Source of the DNA: Clostridium estertheticum
GTDB taxonomy: Bacteria; Bacillota; Clostridia; Clostridiales; Clostridiaceae
DNA length: 64,000 nucleotides
Direction of reading: 5' to 3'
Assembly: GCF_026650985.1 (NCBI RefSeq)
Contig: NZ_CP086239.1
Location: 1,984,001 to 2,048,000, forward strand
The position numbers and the translations under genes are program-made. Shown here one piece after another: positions 16,637-25,269 of the stretch (within the stretch, counting starts at the first letter, position 1; every line of letters begins with the position of its first letter). Under the pieces are notes generated by a model, which was not told where the DNA came from, ran no database searches, and saw only the letters and a program-made list of their open reading frames with translations.

Positions 16637-16972
16637 TTATACCATTCCTTCTACACTTCTTTCTACTACTGCCACCATGTCATCTTCAGCACCGAGACTG
16701 AAGTTGAAAATAATGCCTTTGCCTCCACCAGCACCGATTGCAGAAATAAAAATATTACTACCTTTGCCTACCACAGTAATGCTTAAACTTGCTCTATTAC
16801 CGTTTCTCATAAAATATTTATCATATACCCTAACTGCTATATTGGTATCCCCATAAGTATGGTTGCTTTCATCCACTAAATTCATAGTTATGCCACTGCT
16901 ACCAATATCGTTTTCCAACTGATGAAGTACTTCCTCAAATTGACCACTAATAGTCTTTTCATACTTTGCCAT
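16637..16972 (-). CDS. DUF6054-like protein
   Basis: 111 residues, RBS GGAGGA. The sequence starts MAKYEKTISGQFEEVLHQLE and has YGDTNIAVRVYDKYFMRNGN, ASLSITVVG and a glycine-rich AIGAGGGKGIIF. I associate this layout with the DUF6054 family of small Firmicute proteins, whose function is not known to me. It is soluble, without signal peptide. Family assignment from memory is moderate only. Confidence 0.55.
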   Translation of the reverse strand: MAKYEKTISGQFEEVLHQLENDIGSSGITMNLVDESNHTYGDTNIAVRVYDKYFMRNGNRASLSITVVGKGSNIFISAIGAGGGKGIIFNFSLGAEDDMVAVVERSVEGMV

Positions 16973-17131
16973 GCTACATCCTCCTTAATATTAGTTCGTT
17001 TTTTTTAATAGTAAATTACTAGCATGACGCAATCAATTAAAAATGCGTTATAAAATCTTTTATTGTACATTAATCGAAAATGCATCATCCATTCACTATT
17101 TTTTGAATAATAAAGAATAAGTACAGTCTAT

Positions 17132-17335
17132 TTATTTCCCTTGAGTATTGCTTCTAATGGCATCAACTATTATTGCTGTGCATATTACTACAGTTGCACA
17201 AAGCATTGATATAGCACTAACTACAAGACCTATCTCTGCGGTTCCTGAACCTAAAGCACTCCCAATCATTATGGATAGAAATTCAGCAACCCCAAAAACT
17301 ATAACTCCTAATAGTAGATAACTAAAAAATTTCAT
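17132..17335 (-). CDS. small two-helix membrane protein
   Basis: 67 residues with AGGAGG upstream. It is almost entirely hydrophobic: helices near 3-27 (YLLLGVIVFGVAEFLSIMI) and 33-58 (IGLVVSAISMLCATVVICTA), with a short polar tail (RSNTQGK). No family recognised. Confidence 0.6.
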   Translation of the reverse strand: MKFFSYLLLGVIVFGVAEFLSIMIGSALGSGTAEIGLVVSAISMLCATVVICTAIIVDAIRSNTQGK

Positions 17336-17379
17336 TTTGTAATACCTCCTGTTGTTGCACCTTATGCGAATATGTTGAA

Positions 17380-17805
17380 CTATATGTTTTTTTTCATATA
17401 ATAACGTTTATGTTCTAAAGGACAATCATCTAATACACCAAAGACCTCATATCCATGTTTAAGGTAAAAATCTTTTGCTTGAAAATCAAATGTATCTAAG
17501 TGAATTAATTTGCACCCTTTTTCTTTTGCAATTTTCTCTACTTCATTTAAAAGTGCAGAACCATACCCTTCTTTTCTAAAGCCGTCTCTAACCCATAAAA
17601 CATCTATATACAGGCAATTCCAACAATATAATATACTATTTACTCCTGCTAACATATCTCCATTAGACCCTTTTATAACTCTATTAATTGACATAAAAGA
17701 TGGTTCTTGCGTAAAAGGAACTTTGGATAAATTATATTCAACTATCCCTTTGTCAACTAAACCATGTTCTTCTCTTGTGCTTTCTTCAATAACATAATTT
17801 TTCAT
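17380..17805 (-). CDS. GNAT family N-acetyltransferase
   Basis: 141 residues. The core is visible in LYIDVLWVRDGFRKEGYGSA (strand 4 and acetyl-CoA loop), LIHLDTFDFQAKDFYLKHGY and the closing EVFGVLDDCP. This pattern is common in short GNATs annotated as acting on small polar molecules; the substrate is unknown. It overlaps no other gene and is preceded by repeat copy 7. Confidence 0.85.
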   Translation of the reverse strand: MKNYVIEESTREEHGLVDKGIVEYNLSKVPFTQEPSFMSINRVIKGSNGDMLAGVNSILYCWNCLYIDVLWVRDGFRKEGYGSALLNEVEKIAKEKGCKLIHLDTFDFQAKDFYLKHGYEVFGVLDDCPLEHKRYYMKKNI

Positions 17806-17857
17806 AATTAGTTTCCCCCAACTTAATTTATGGATTTTTTGTGCGTCTTAGTTTACG

Positions 17858-17968
17858 GGTATGACATAAAATCTTTGTTTAATTATACTATAAATTCTAA
17901 AATTAATTATATTTACGAGAATTAAGAACGCCTCATAAAGTCAATGTGAAAGTAACCCCCCATAAAAA
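17858..17968 (-). repeat. array repeat copy 7 (internally deleted)
   Basis: GTATGACATAAAATCTTTGT, AATTATACTATAAATTCTAA closely matches copy 1. It then has CGCCTCATAAAGTCAATGTG joined directly to AAGTAACCCCCC, so the middle hairpin is deleted as in copy 1. It starts about 8 nt after the stop at 17978. Confidence 0.6.
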
Positions 17969-17977
17969 CATTACGTA

Positions 17978-18331
17978 TCAATTAAATCGAATATATTTTT
18001 TGCTTTTGGCAATTGACCTTAACAAACAATTGATAGTATGAAAAAGAAGGACTGAAGCTATTATGTAAGTTAATCCCAGATTAATCAAAGTTATTATTAA
18101 TCCTAATATTATCATAAGTATCGAATTTACAATTGAAAAATACAATTGCAATTTCAAAAATTTTTCTTCATTTAAAACCACCATTTTGTAATTTATGTTA
18201 TATATTGTAACTTTGTCTCTATATAAAAATGAGTAAACTAAATATACTACTCCCAAGATACATATTACAACATTAAACTTTCCCAAAGTAACCCCTGCTT
18301 TCATAGATATTTGTTTAACAATAAAATACAA
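17978..18331 (-). CDS. small membrane protein of unknown function
   Basis: 117 residues. Hydrophobic segments lie near 19-38 (FNVVICILGVVYLVYSFLY), 63-83 and 85-106 (FSIVNSILMIILGLIITLIN). A short amphipathic region in between contains NYKMVVLNEEKFLKLQ. The N-terminal start is uncertain because no strong RBS is visible. No family recognised. Confidence 0.5.
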   Translation of the reverse strand: MYFIVKQISMKAGVTLGKFNVVICILGVVYLVYSFLYRDKVTIYNINYKMVVLNEEKFLKLQLYFSIVNSILMIILGLIITLINLGLTYIIASVLLFHTINCLLRSIAKSKKYIRFN

Positions 18332-18378
18332 ATTCGTTACCTTAATTAAATTTAAAAGAATATATCTGTTACTCTACA

Positions 18379-18717
18379 TCAAGCTCCACCACCGGACCTA
18401 AGAATAAGGTATCTATCAGCACCTAAATACAAAAAAACAGATTTCCCATTTCCCATAAATTTTATTCCATTACTGTAAACTCTTTTAAATGTAATTCTAT
18501 CAATAATTGTTGACACCTCATATTTGGGCTTGTTATTATCTGTTAACGCCATAAACTCTCCATTATTATCATACCGATATCCATTAATAGTCACCCTATT
18601 AGGATAAGCAAATACATTCCATGTACCATATATTGCACGGTTTGAGAATGATATAGGCAAGATAGCGATGCAGAATATTAATATTGCTTTTTTTATTATG
18701 TTTCTTGATTTGTTCAT
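18379..18717 (-). CDS. exported small protein of unknown function
   Basis: 112 residues, RBS GGAGGAG. An N-terminal signal peptide (KKAILIFCIAILPISFSNRA) is followed by a compact beta-rich domain with YGTWNVFAYPNRVTINGYRY and a C-terminal FLYLGADRYLILRSGGGA. No catalytic motif recognised. It is the first gene of the minus-strand array; repeat copy 8 lies upstream. Confidence 0.55.
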   Translation of the reverse strand: MNKSRNIIKKAILIFCIAILPISFSNRAIYGTWNVFAYPNRVTINGYRYDNNGEFMALTDNNKPKYEVSTIIDRITFKRVYSNGIKFMGNGKSVFLYLGADRYLILRSGGGA

Positions 18718-18754
18718 TTATCTCCTCCCTCATACAATGACAATTAGTACATAT

Positions 18755-18830
18755 AAATTACAATTTTGACTAACAATATTTATTTGATTATACCATAATT
18801 ACCATAAATTATGTATATTTACAATTGTTT
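18755..18830 (-). repeat. array repeat copy 8 (promoter half)
   Basis: It matches copies 3 and 5 at ACAATTTTGACTAA, ATTATACCATAATTACCATA and GTATATTTACAATT. On the minus strand it gives ATGGTATAAT upstream of the 18379-18717 gene. No hairpin half is attached, which would fit the outer end of the array. Confidence 0.55.
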
Positions 18831-18976
18831 AGAACCAGCATTTATTAAAAAAATCTTTTACATGGTACATTTTCTGGCAATTTTCATAATGTATATAAGC
18901 AAAAGATTATAGTAAGAAAAACACTAATGGTGGACTATAAATAATCGGATATAATTAAAATTGGAGATGATGTTTT

Positions 18977-19885
18977 ATGAAAGGAATAGATATATCTAGT
19001 TATGAAGCAAATGTAGATTTTGAGAAGGTAAAAAACAGTGGAATAGAAATAGTTTATATTAAGGCCACTGAAGGACTCACTTATACCAATCCGCTTTTAA
19101 AGTCTCAATATGCTGGAGCAAAATCGGCAGGACTTAAAATTGGGTTTTATCATTATCTAAGAGCAAACGATCCAGTATTAGAAGCAAAATTTTTTTTAAG
19201 TGTTATAGAAGGGCTTTCCTCTAATTGTAAATACGCTATAGATGTAGAAGTATCATTAGGTCAAACAATAGCTAAGACAAGCTCTAATATACTGCAGTTC
19301 GCGAATTATATAATATCAACTAATAATGAAGTATGCCTTTATACAGGAGATTATTTTTACGCAAATAATTTAAATAGCTCAGTTAAAGATATACCTTTAT
19401 GGGTGGCGCATTATGGAGTAGCAAAACCAGATGCAGTTAATTATATAGGCTTTCAATATTCAGAATCTGGAAGAATAGATGGAATAAATGGTTCTGTTGA
19501 TTTAAATGAATTTAGTACTAGTATATTTGTTAGTTCAACTCCACCTGTAATAATTACAAATATAGTTGTAAAGGCTTTTCAACATGCTGTCAACTTAGTA
19601 GGATTAAAAGATAAAAATGGAGACAAGCTTATTGAAGATGGTATCAAAGGTACCCATACCAATGATGTTATAGCTAAGATATCCTTTACTAATGGATCCC
19701 ATAATGAACTTATAAGATGGATACAGCAGCGACTTATTGCATTAGGATTTAGTTGTGGTGAAACTGGAGCTGATTCATATTTTGGTGTAAATACACTAGT
19801 AGCTGTTAAAAAATTTCAAACTATAAGAGCTTTAAAATCTGATGGAATTGTGGGCCCATTAACCATAAATCAATTATTAAAATAA
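18977..19885 (+). CDS. GH25 lysozyme with C-terminal peptidoglycan-binding domain
   Basis: 302 residues, RBS GGAGATG. The GH25 N-acetylmuramidase domain spans about 1-185: MKGIDISSYEANVDF with D5, and YAIDVEV with D89 and E91 forming the DxE catalytic pair. A peptidoglycan-binding domain covers about 195-302 (LIRWIQQRLIALGF, KKFQTIRALKSDGIVGP). There is no signal peptide, as in the autolytic lysozyme of Clostridium acetobutylicum, so release may need lysis or a non-classical route. It is monocistronic with its own terminator. No holin or phage genes are near. Confidence 0.9.
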   Translation: MKGIDISSYEANVDFEKVKNSGIEIVYIKATEGLTYTNPLLKSQYAGAKSAGLKIGFYHYLRANDPVLEAKFFLSVIEGLSSNCKYAIDVEVSLGQTIAKTSSNILQFANYIISTNNEVCLYTGDYFYANNLNSSVKDIPLWVAHYGVAKPDAVNYIGFQYSESGRIDGINGSVDLNEFSTSIFVSSTPPVIITNIVVKAFQHAVNLVGLKDKNGDKLIEDGIKGTHTNDVIAKISFTNGSHNELIRWIQQRLIALGFSCGETGADSYFGVNTLVAVKKFQTIRALKSDGIVGPLTINQLLK

Positions 19886-19895
19886 TAAAATAATC

Positions 19896-19923
19896 CAATA
19901 GACATCAATGTATTAATGTCTAT
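19896..19923 (+). terminator. intrinsic terminator of the lysozyme gene
   Basis: AATAGACAT pairs perfectly with ATGTCTATT around a 10-nt loop and is followed by a T7 run. It lies about 10 nt after the lysozyme stop. Confidence 0.9.
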
Positions 19924-19988
19924 TTTTTTAGCTAAATAAAAATAATGATTATATACAAAAGTGTCATGGAAATAAATGCAAAAACTTA

Positions 19989-20031
19989 ATGTAGTAAGTT
20001 TAATATGTTTTTGAACTTAAACTTACTACAT
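19989..20031. other. perfect 15-bp stem-loop between lysozyme and thioesterase genes
   Basis: ATGTAGTAAGTTTAA pairs perfectly with TTAAACTTACTACAT around a 13-nt loop. There is only a short T-run (CATTTTCG) after it, so it is a poor terminator on the plus strand. On the minus strand the stem is followed by AAGTTTTTGC. It may be a second terminator or a protein binding site. Confidence 0.45.
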
Positions 20032-20157
20032 CATTTTCGTGTAATTTATTTGCATATTTTCTATATTCATTTGTTTTCCTTCATGAAAGATATGTTATAA
20101 TAATTTATGGATTTTTATATAAAAACTTAATAACACAAAAGAAAGGATGATTATTAA

Positions 20158-20544
20158 ATGGACTTTAATTCTCTTTTTAAGGTAGGAAAAACATTAGTTA
20201 ATGAATATATAGTGAAATCAGAAGATACAGCAGACTTTATTGGAAATAAAGGTGTCACTACACTATCTACACCTAGCATGATTAGATTTATAGAAGATAC
20301 AGCTAATCATATAGTAATGGATAATATGCCTGAAAATTATAGATCCGTTGGAACCAAAATTAATGTTGAACATATAAATCCAACTTCTATTAACACGAAA
20401 GTTACCGTAAAAGCGACATTGGTAGCTATTGAAGGCAGAAAGCTTAGTTATACTGTAGAAGCTTTCAATGAAAAATGTAAAATAGGCTTTGGAATATATG
20501 AACAACATATAATTAACTTAGGAAATTTTTTAAGTAAAGATTAA
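20158..20544 (+). CDS. hotdog-fold thioesterase, fluoroacetyl-CoA-specific type
   Basis: 128 residues, RBS AAAGGATGA. The pattern LSTPSMIRFIEDTANHIV, then VGTKINVEHINPT matches the FlK-like thioesterase family. The Thr-Glu-His residues of that family correspond to T38, E46 and H72 here. The proteins hydrolyse acyl-CoA thioesters. In bacteria without fluoroacetate the natural substrate is unknown. It stands alone and is convergent with the FUSC gene. Confidence 0.8.
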   Translation: MDFNSLFKVGKTLVNEYIVKSEDTADFIGNKGVTTLSTPSMIRFIEDTANHIVMDNMPENYRSVGTKINVEHINPTSINTKVTVKATLVAIEGRKLSYTVEAFNEKCKIGFGIYEQHIINLGNFLSKD

Positions 20545-20592
20545 GAATGAAGTGGAATAGCCAAATTTTTATATTTTTTATAATTAACTCAA

Positions 20593-22542
20593 CTAATTCT
20601 TGCTATTTTTAATACTTATAACCTTTATACTCAGAGATTCTTGAAGAATATTAATTTCTTCACAAATTTTTGGTATTTCATTCATAATAGGAATTTTTTT
20701 AAACTGTACAATCTGTTTTTGTTCAATGGCCATTGCCATTTTTTCAAAGGCAAGTAACAATTCTGCTAAATTTTCATCTGATAAGTTGAAATATACCTTT
20801 GTTGTACAATCCATGTCAAGTAAATAACTAATGTGTTCTAAAGAGAAAAATGCTGGCCACAGCATTTCAAGCATTTTCTCATTATTTGGAATTTCACCTA
20901 ATGCTGTAATATATGCCGTCTTGAAATTCACAAAATCTATCTCCATTTTTTCTTTTATCCATTTTATGTCCTCACCATTACTAATTTTGCTATTAGATGT
21001 TAAACGAACTATCACTCTTGCCTGACTACGAATTAGTTTCGTCATTAAACCTGGTAATCGACTAGAGGCTGAACGATGACCAGTAATATAAATGCCGATT
21101 AATCCAATAATAGACCCAATCATGATATCTATAATACGTGTTGTTGCAAAATAGGGAACATTATTAATTTGCGTGGACGCTTCTGCTATAAGCAAAGCAT
21201 TGGGTGTTATAAACACCGCTGCTACGGCATAATTTTTCACAATAAAAAGTTCTGTTATTGCTGTTAGTAACATGTTAATTATAACTATCATGAAACCTTG
21301 TGGCTGTAGTTTAAAAATAATAACGGCTATAATTAATCCAACAATCGTACCAAATGAACGCTGAATTGCCCGATGAAAAGTGGCCATAATAGTTGAACCT
21401 GACATAACAGCAGCACATGATAATGGTATCCAATAAGGCCTGTTAAAGTGAAAGCCAAAAGCTATCATGGTTGATATTGAAAGAACAATTCCATAGCGAA
21501 CAGCGTTAATAAACACTATCGAATCCTTATCACACGCTTTATTAAATTTCATTTTTAATGATGGTTTTGAAATCTTTATTCCATGTCCAATGTATGTCAA
21601 TGGTATATTGATAATAGCCTCAGCATCATAAATTATATCTAAAAAATTATGATACTCCGGGTTTAGTTTATTATGTAGTGGATGTATTGTAATTACTTCT
21701 CCATCTTTTAATTCAATTCCCATAGATAATTCCCTTAGCATTTCACCAAATTCCTTTGGTAACTTATTGTTTCCATTAGAATACAATTCAAGCATTTCTA
21801 AAAATAACTTATTAGCTTGTTCGTTTAAAAGAGATAATCGATTAAACAAAAATGAGTTCTTCCATGGAATATAACCTACTAAAAGAGTTTCTTCTGATTC
21901 CTTTAATGCATTAACAGTGCGATGTCGTACATCATTAATATTCTCGCTACTAAGAGTTTCACTAAATGATGCTAAAGCTAAATAAACCTCTTTAAGGGCT
22001 TTTATTTCAGGGCCATGTGGATTAAAAAACCATCCTACCATACTGATTATCCATGCGAAAAGACTACTAATAAGCACAATGGCAGTACGAATAGGCGCTG
22101 CTGACGGATCAATAGCCATCCCTGTTGTCATTATGAAACTTAGAACAAAAAATATAGCCGCTGGACCTGGTATCTTAAGTACGCCAAATATAAATGTTAC
22201 TATCGTTCCGATTAGACCAACTATTAAAATAACAAGTAAAGGATAAGGTGCTGCTAATGTACCCAGCCCAACTGAAAGACTGATACCAATGGCAACAAAA
22301 AATATTTGTTTTGCACGCCTAGCATAAGGTTGATTAAAAACATATAGATAGGTAAATCCTCCAATCCCACCCAATAACCCTAAACGTAGTTGTCCTTCTA
22401 CTAGGCCAATGCTTACCGGAACTCCTACACATATAGCAGCACTAATTGCTTTTAACCATGGAAAAGGTTTTTTATTAATCTCAAATGCTTGTTTTATTAT
22501 CTTTAGCAAATATATAGGACTTTGTTTATTATTTTTAAACAT
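20593..22542 (-). CDS. FUSC family membrane protein (aromatic acid/efflux type)
   Basis: 649 residues. Two hydrophobic blocks of about five helices each (about 25-170 and 345-490), with a soluble region after each, is the layout of FUSC/YccS/AaeB proteins. FNPHGPEIKALKEVYLALAS starts the first soluble helix bundle, and FHFNRPYWIPLSCAAVMSGS is typical of the second FUSC block. Members export aromatic acids or other toxic compounds. It lies 16 bp downstream of the MarR gene, so the two form an operon likely controlled by that repressor. Confidence 0.88.
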   Translation of the reverse strand: MFKNNKQSPIYLLKIIKQAFEINKKPFPWLKAISAAICVGVPVSIGLVEGQLRLGLLGGIGGFTYLYVFNQPYARRAKQIFFVAIGISLSVGLGTLAAPYPLLVILIVGLIGTIVTFIFGVLKIPGPAAIFFVLSFIMTTGMAIDPSAAPIRTAIVLISSLFAWIISMVGWFFNPHGPEIKALKEVYLALASFSETLSSENINDVRHRTVNALKESEETLLVGYIPWKNSFLFNRLSLLNEQANKLFLEMLELYSNGNNKLPKEFGEMLRELSMGIELKDGEVITIHPLHNKLNPEYHNFLDIIYDAEAIINIPLTYIGHGIKISKPSLKMKFNKACDKDSIVFINAVRYGIVLSISTMIAFGFHFNRPYWIPLSCAAVMSGSTIMATFHRAIQRSFGTIVGLIIAVIIFKLQPQGFMIVIINMLLTAITELFIVKNYAVAAVFITPNALLIAEASTQINNVPYFATTRIIDIMIGSIIGLIGIYITGHRSASSRLPGLMTKLIRSQARVIVRLTSNSKISNGEDIKWIKEKMEIDFVNFKTAYITALGEIPNNEKMLEMLWPAFFSLEHISYLLDMDCTTKVYFNLSDENLAELLLAFEKMAMAIEQKQIVQFKKIPIMNEIPKICEEINILQESLSIKVISIKNSKN

Positions 22543-22558
22543 AAAATAAGCCTTCTTC

Positions 22559-22966
22559 CTACTGTAAGTTCTTCATCATCTTTTCTAAAACTTGATTAAA
22601 AATATCTAGTTCTTCTTTATCAATATCATTTATTGCCTCTTTTTCCAAAATATTAGCAGCTTTATTCCATTTTAGAAACATGCCACAAGCTTTTTCTGTT
22701 AATTTTATATATCTCTCGCGCCTATCACTTCCAGCTTCTCGAATTACCCATCCCACTTCTTCCATTCTAGCCAATGTTCTAGTAATTGTCGGAGCTTCTA
22801 CACCCAGATATCGACTCAGTTCAATTTGTGTACACTGCTTTTTTTCATATAAGTACAATATAATTCCCCATTGTGAAGCATATAAACCAAGTGGCAAGAT
22901 TTTTTCATTTAATTTCTTTGTAAAATTTCGAGCTAATTGATTTGTTTTATGACCATATAAATTCAA
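22559..22966 (-). CDS. MarR family transcriptional regulator
   Basis: 135 residues, RBS GGAGGTG. The winged HTH has the MarR signature: CTQIELSRYLGVEAPTITRT with the wing RREAGSDRRERYIKLTEKA (WVIREAGSDRRERYIKLT). MarR proteins bind palindromes as dimers and release on ligand binding. The perfect palindrome at 22990-23020, just upstream of its start, is the obvious operator. It most likely represses itself and the FUSC exporter. Confidence 0.92.
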   Translation of the reverse strand: MNLYGHKTNQLARNFTKKLNEKILPLGLYASQWGIILYLYEKKQCTQIELSRYLGVEAPTITRTLARMEEVGWVIREAGSDRRERYIKLTEKACGMFLKWNKAANILEKEAINDIDKEELDIFNQVLEKMMKNLQ

Positions 22967-22989
22967 TTTTATTTCACCTCCAATTAATT

Positions 22990-23020
22990 ACTTACCTAAG
23001 TAATTGTTACTTAGGTAAGT
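22990..23020. promoter_or_regulatory. MarR operator palindrome
   Basis: ACTTACCTAAGTAA and its exact reverse complement TTACTTAGGTAAGT are separated by TTG: 28 paired bases without mismatch, ending 24 bp before the MarR start codon. The size and position fit a MarR dimer site. Each arm also contains the sub-palindrome TTACCTAAGTAA-like core, so two dimers might bind. Confidence 0.85.
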
Positions 23021-23364
23021 ATATCAAAATAATTAATAATAATCAAATGTTAAATAAACTGCTTTTTAATCGTTTTTACCTTTCTCCATTTAGTACACCT
23101 TCTTCACTTTACCATAATTAAAGATAATTTTTATTGAGTTATTAACATATTTTGCTTAACTAGATTAATCTAGATATGTTTTAAGGGATTCCCATTATTG
23201 GGAAATCCCTTTTATTGTGTTCTATGTTTATATTTTTTCAGATTATCTAAACTTTACCTAAGCATATAATGTTGCCACTGCGTTATGCTCCCTTTTTTTA
23301 GCATCAAACAAGTTACTAAAGAACCCCCTATGTACTTCTATTCTTACTTATTTACAAGAATGCA
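23021..23364. other. intergenic region between MarR promoter and helicase 3' end
   Basis: No coding signal is seen. It contains the hairpin repeat at 23164-23214 and otherwise AT-rich DNA. Confidence 0.5.
23164..23214. terminator. terminator-like hairpin, copy 1 of a shared sequence
   Basis: AAGGGATTCCC and GGGAAATCCCTT form a stem around ATTATT, followed by TTATTG on the plus strand. The flank AATCTAGATATGTTTTAAGG is identical to that at 26155-26203. It follows the helicase gene in transcription direction. Confidence 0.7.
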
Positions 23365-25254
23365 TTATTTTTTACCAGCTATTACTAAACTCTTCTCTTT
23401 ATCTTTATGTACATTTCCAACTATTTCTTTGGGCAGAATTTGTCCTTCTAAATTATTCACTTTAATTTTTTCTGTATGTTCGCATAGCGGATAATTAGAA
23501 CAAGCGTAAAATTCTCCGTAAGGGCCTGTCCTAATTTTAAGTTCACCTTTTTTGCATTCCGGACAATTTATTGCCTTTACTTTTGCCACCTTAATATTAT
23601 TATCTTCCTCAATTTCTCTAATAAAAGACGATTTACTATTATTCTCAACTAAAAGATATACGTGCTTTTTAGCTCTAGTTAATGCTACATAAAATAGCCT
23701 TCGCTCTTCAGCATATTCATATTTTTCTTTATTTTGTATTAATAAATTAAGTACCCTATCATCTTCAATCTTACTTGGGAATCCATGTTTACCATTGCTG
23801 TTATTAACTATGAAAACATAATCCGTCTGCAATCCTTTAGACTTATGAACTGTTAAAAATTCTATATGTAAATCAAACCTCTTTTTATAAGAAATTATTC
23901 CCTTACCTAAATGAGGATCATATCTATAACTAAAATTATCATCAAGTAAAAACTTCAAATCGTCTTTATATCTTCCAAGGAGCGCCACTGTACTTTTAGG
24001 AGGAATTGAGTTTAATCTTTCTTTTAATAATATAGTAAGTTCGCTTTTTTTATCTCCATACAATAATTCATATGACAGGTCCTGATTATCATCAAAACTT
24101 TTAAGTTTCTTCTTTATTTGCCCTTTATTTTTTAAGACGAATTTACCACTTAAATCAATAAGACTTTTATTAAATCTATAGGTTGTTTCGATATATGTTT
24201 TTTCCGTAAACCCGAAATATTGATCAAATTTAACAAATAAATTTACATCACCTCCAGCAAATCTATATATACTTTGCCAATCATCTCCTACACAAAATAA
24301 TTTTGAATTATTTAATTCTTTAATAGCTTTGATTAAACTGTACCTCGCCAAAGAAATATCCTGATACTCATCCACAATTATATAACTATATTTTTTATTA
24401 AACTTTCCTTCTAATATATATTTAGTAGCTTTATTTATCATATCGCTAAAATCTATTTCATCATTGTTTATAAGTTCTTTATTATAAGCTTCATATATTG
24501 GTGCAGTAATATTTATAAAAATATCATTTCTACTTTTTTCATATCCTGAAAGCTCTTTTACATTTACTTGCTTTATAGCTTCTACAGAAAAACCATTTGA
24601 CTTCATTAACATTATAAAAGTATTGATTAATTTAATTATGCTTTTTAATTCATAAGCTTTATTCTTTTCAATAACCTCCCATACTTCATTCCTTGACATT
24701 GCATTAAATACTACCCCTGCAGCCTTTAATTGTTTTTCTAACTTCTCAAGCAAGTTCCCTTCCATTTTTTCATAGGAATAAGTTTCTATAAGTTTTGTAT
24801 TATATTTTTTATGTATTTCTCTTTTCCACCTTATTCCATCATTATAAACTTCTTTTGCACTCACACCATTTTTGCCTGTGAAATACTTTGGAACATTGCC
24901 TTTTCTATCTATACCAAAATGCTCTATGTAAATCTCATAATCTGTTAAATAGAAATCTGGCCTATACCTACTATACTTTCTATCGGCAGTGTTTATTTTA
25001 TAATTTTTTTCATATTCATAATTTATCTTATTTATAAATAGAAAATTAGCTATCTCCATCTCCTCATAACTTTTAACAACTTCGTTTTTAAAAGTCTGTA
25101 TTTGATTGTCTTTTAAATAATCTATGAATTCTCCCTCATTTTTGAAATCAAATCTACTCCTATATTCTTTCATATAAGATAAGAAAAATTTATTTAACAA
25201 ACCATTATAGCTTTCATTATTTTTAGTTAATGCAGCAAATTCTTCTTCAATCAA
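23365..25254 (-). CDS. UvrD/helicase IV-like helicase, C-terminal part (split gene)
   Basis: 629 residues from an internal TTG, continuing the helicase that begins at 25989 in the same frame. SF1A motifs after Ia are here: YIIVDEYQDIS (motif II), LFCVGDDWQSIYRFAGG (III), YIETTYRFN (IV), LTVHKSKGLQTDYVF (V), RRLFYVALTRAKKHVYLLV (VI). A C-terminal zinc ribbon has four Cys (INCPECKKGE, FYACSNYPLCEH). Without the Walker A part, which is on the other side of a TAA (25270-25272), it cannot hydrolyse ATP alone. Confidence 0.8.
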   Translation of the reverse strand: MIEEEFAALTKNNESYNGLLNKFFLSYMKEYRSRFDFKNEGEFIDYLKDNQIQTFKNEVVKSYEEMEIANFLFINKINYEYEKNYKINTADRKYSRYRPDFYLTDYEIYIEHFGIDRKGNVPKYFTGKNGVSAKEVYNDGIRWKREIHKKYNTKLIETYSYEKMEGNLLEKLEKQLKAAGVVFNAMSRNEVWEVIEKNKAYELKSIIKLINTFIMLMKSNGFSVEAIKQVNVKELSGYEKSRNDIFINITAPIYEAYNKELINNDEIDFSDMINKATKYILEGKFNKKYSYIIVDEYQDISLARYSLIKAIKELNNSKLFCVGDDWQSIYRFAGGDVNLFVKFDQYFGFTEKTYIETTYRFNKSLIDLSGKFVLKNKGQIKKKLKSFDDNQDLSYELLYGDKKSELTILLKERLNSIPPKSTVALLGRYKDDLKFLLDDNFSYRYDPHLGKGIISYKKRFDLHIEFLTVHKSKGLQTDYVFIVNNSNGKHGFPSKIEDDRVLNLLIQNKEKYEYAEERRLFYVALTRAKKHVYLLVENNSKSSFIREIEEDNNIKVAKVKAINCPECKKGELKIRTGPYGEFYACSNYPLCEHTEKIKVNNLEGQILPKEIVGNVHKDKEKSLVIAGKK

Positions 25255-25269
25255 ATTAATAAGCTTAAT

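Noticed and set aside
235-18830. Canonical integron attC sites
   Set aside because: The hairpin arms do not match the full R'/R'' boxes or the usual R-L spacing, the element is too compact at the hairpin, and no integrase gene is present in the window.
18977-19885. Prophage lysis module
   Set aside because: No holin, tail or integrase gene flanks the lysozyme; it is monocistronic with its own terminator and resembles the clostridial autolytic lysozyme.
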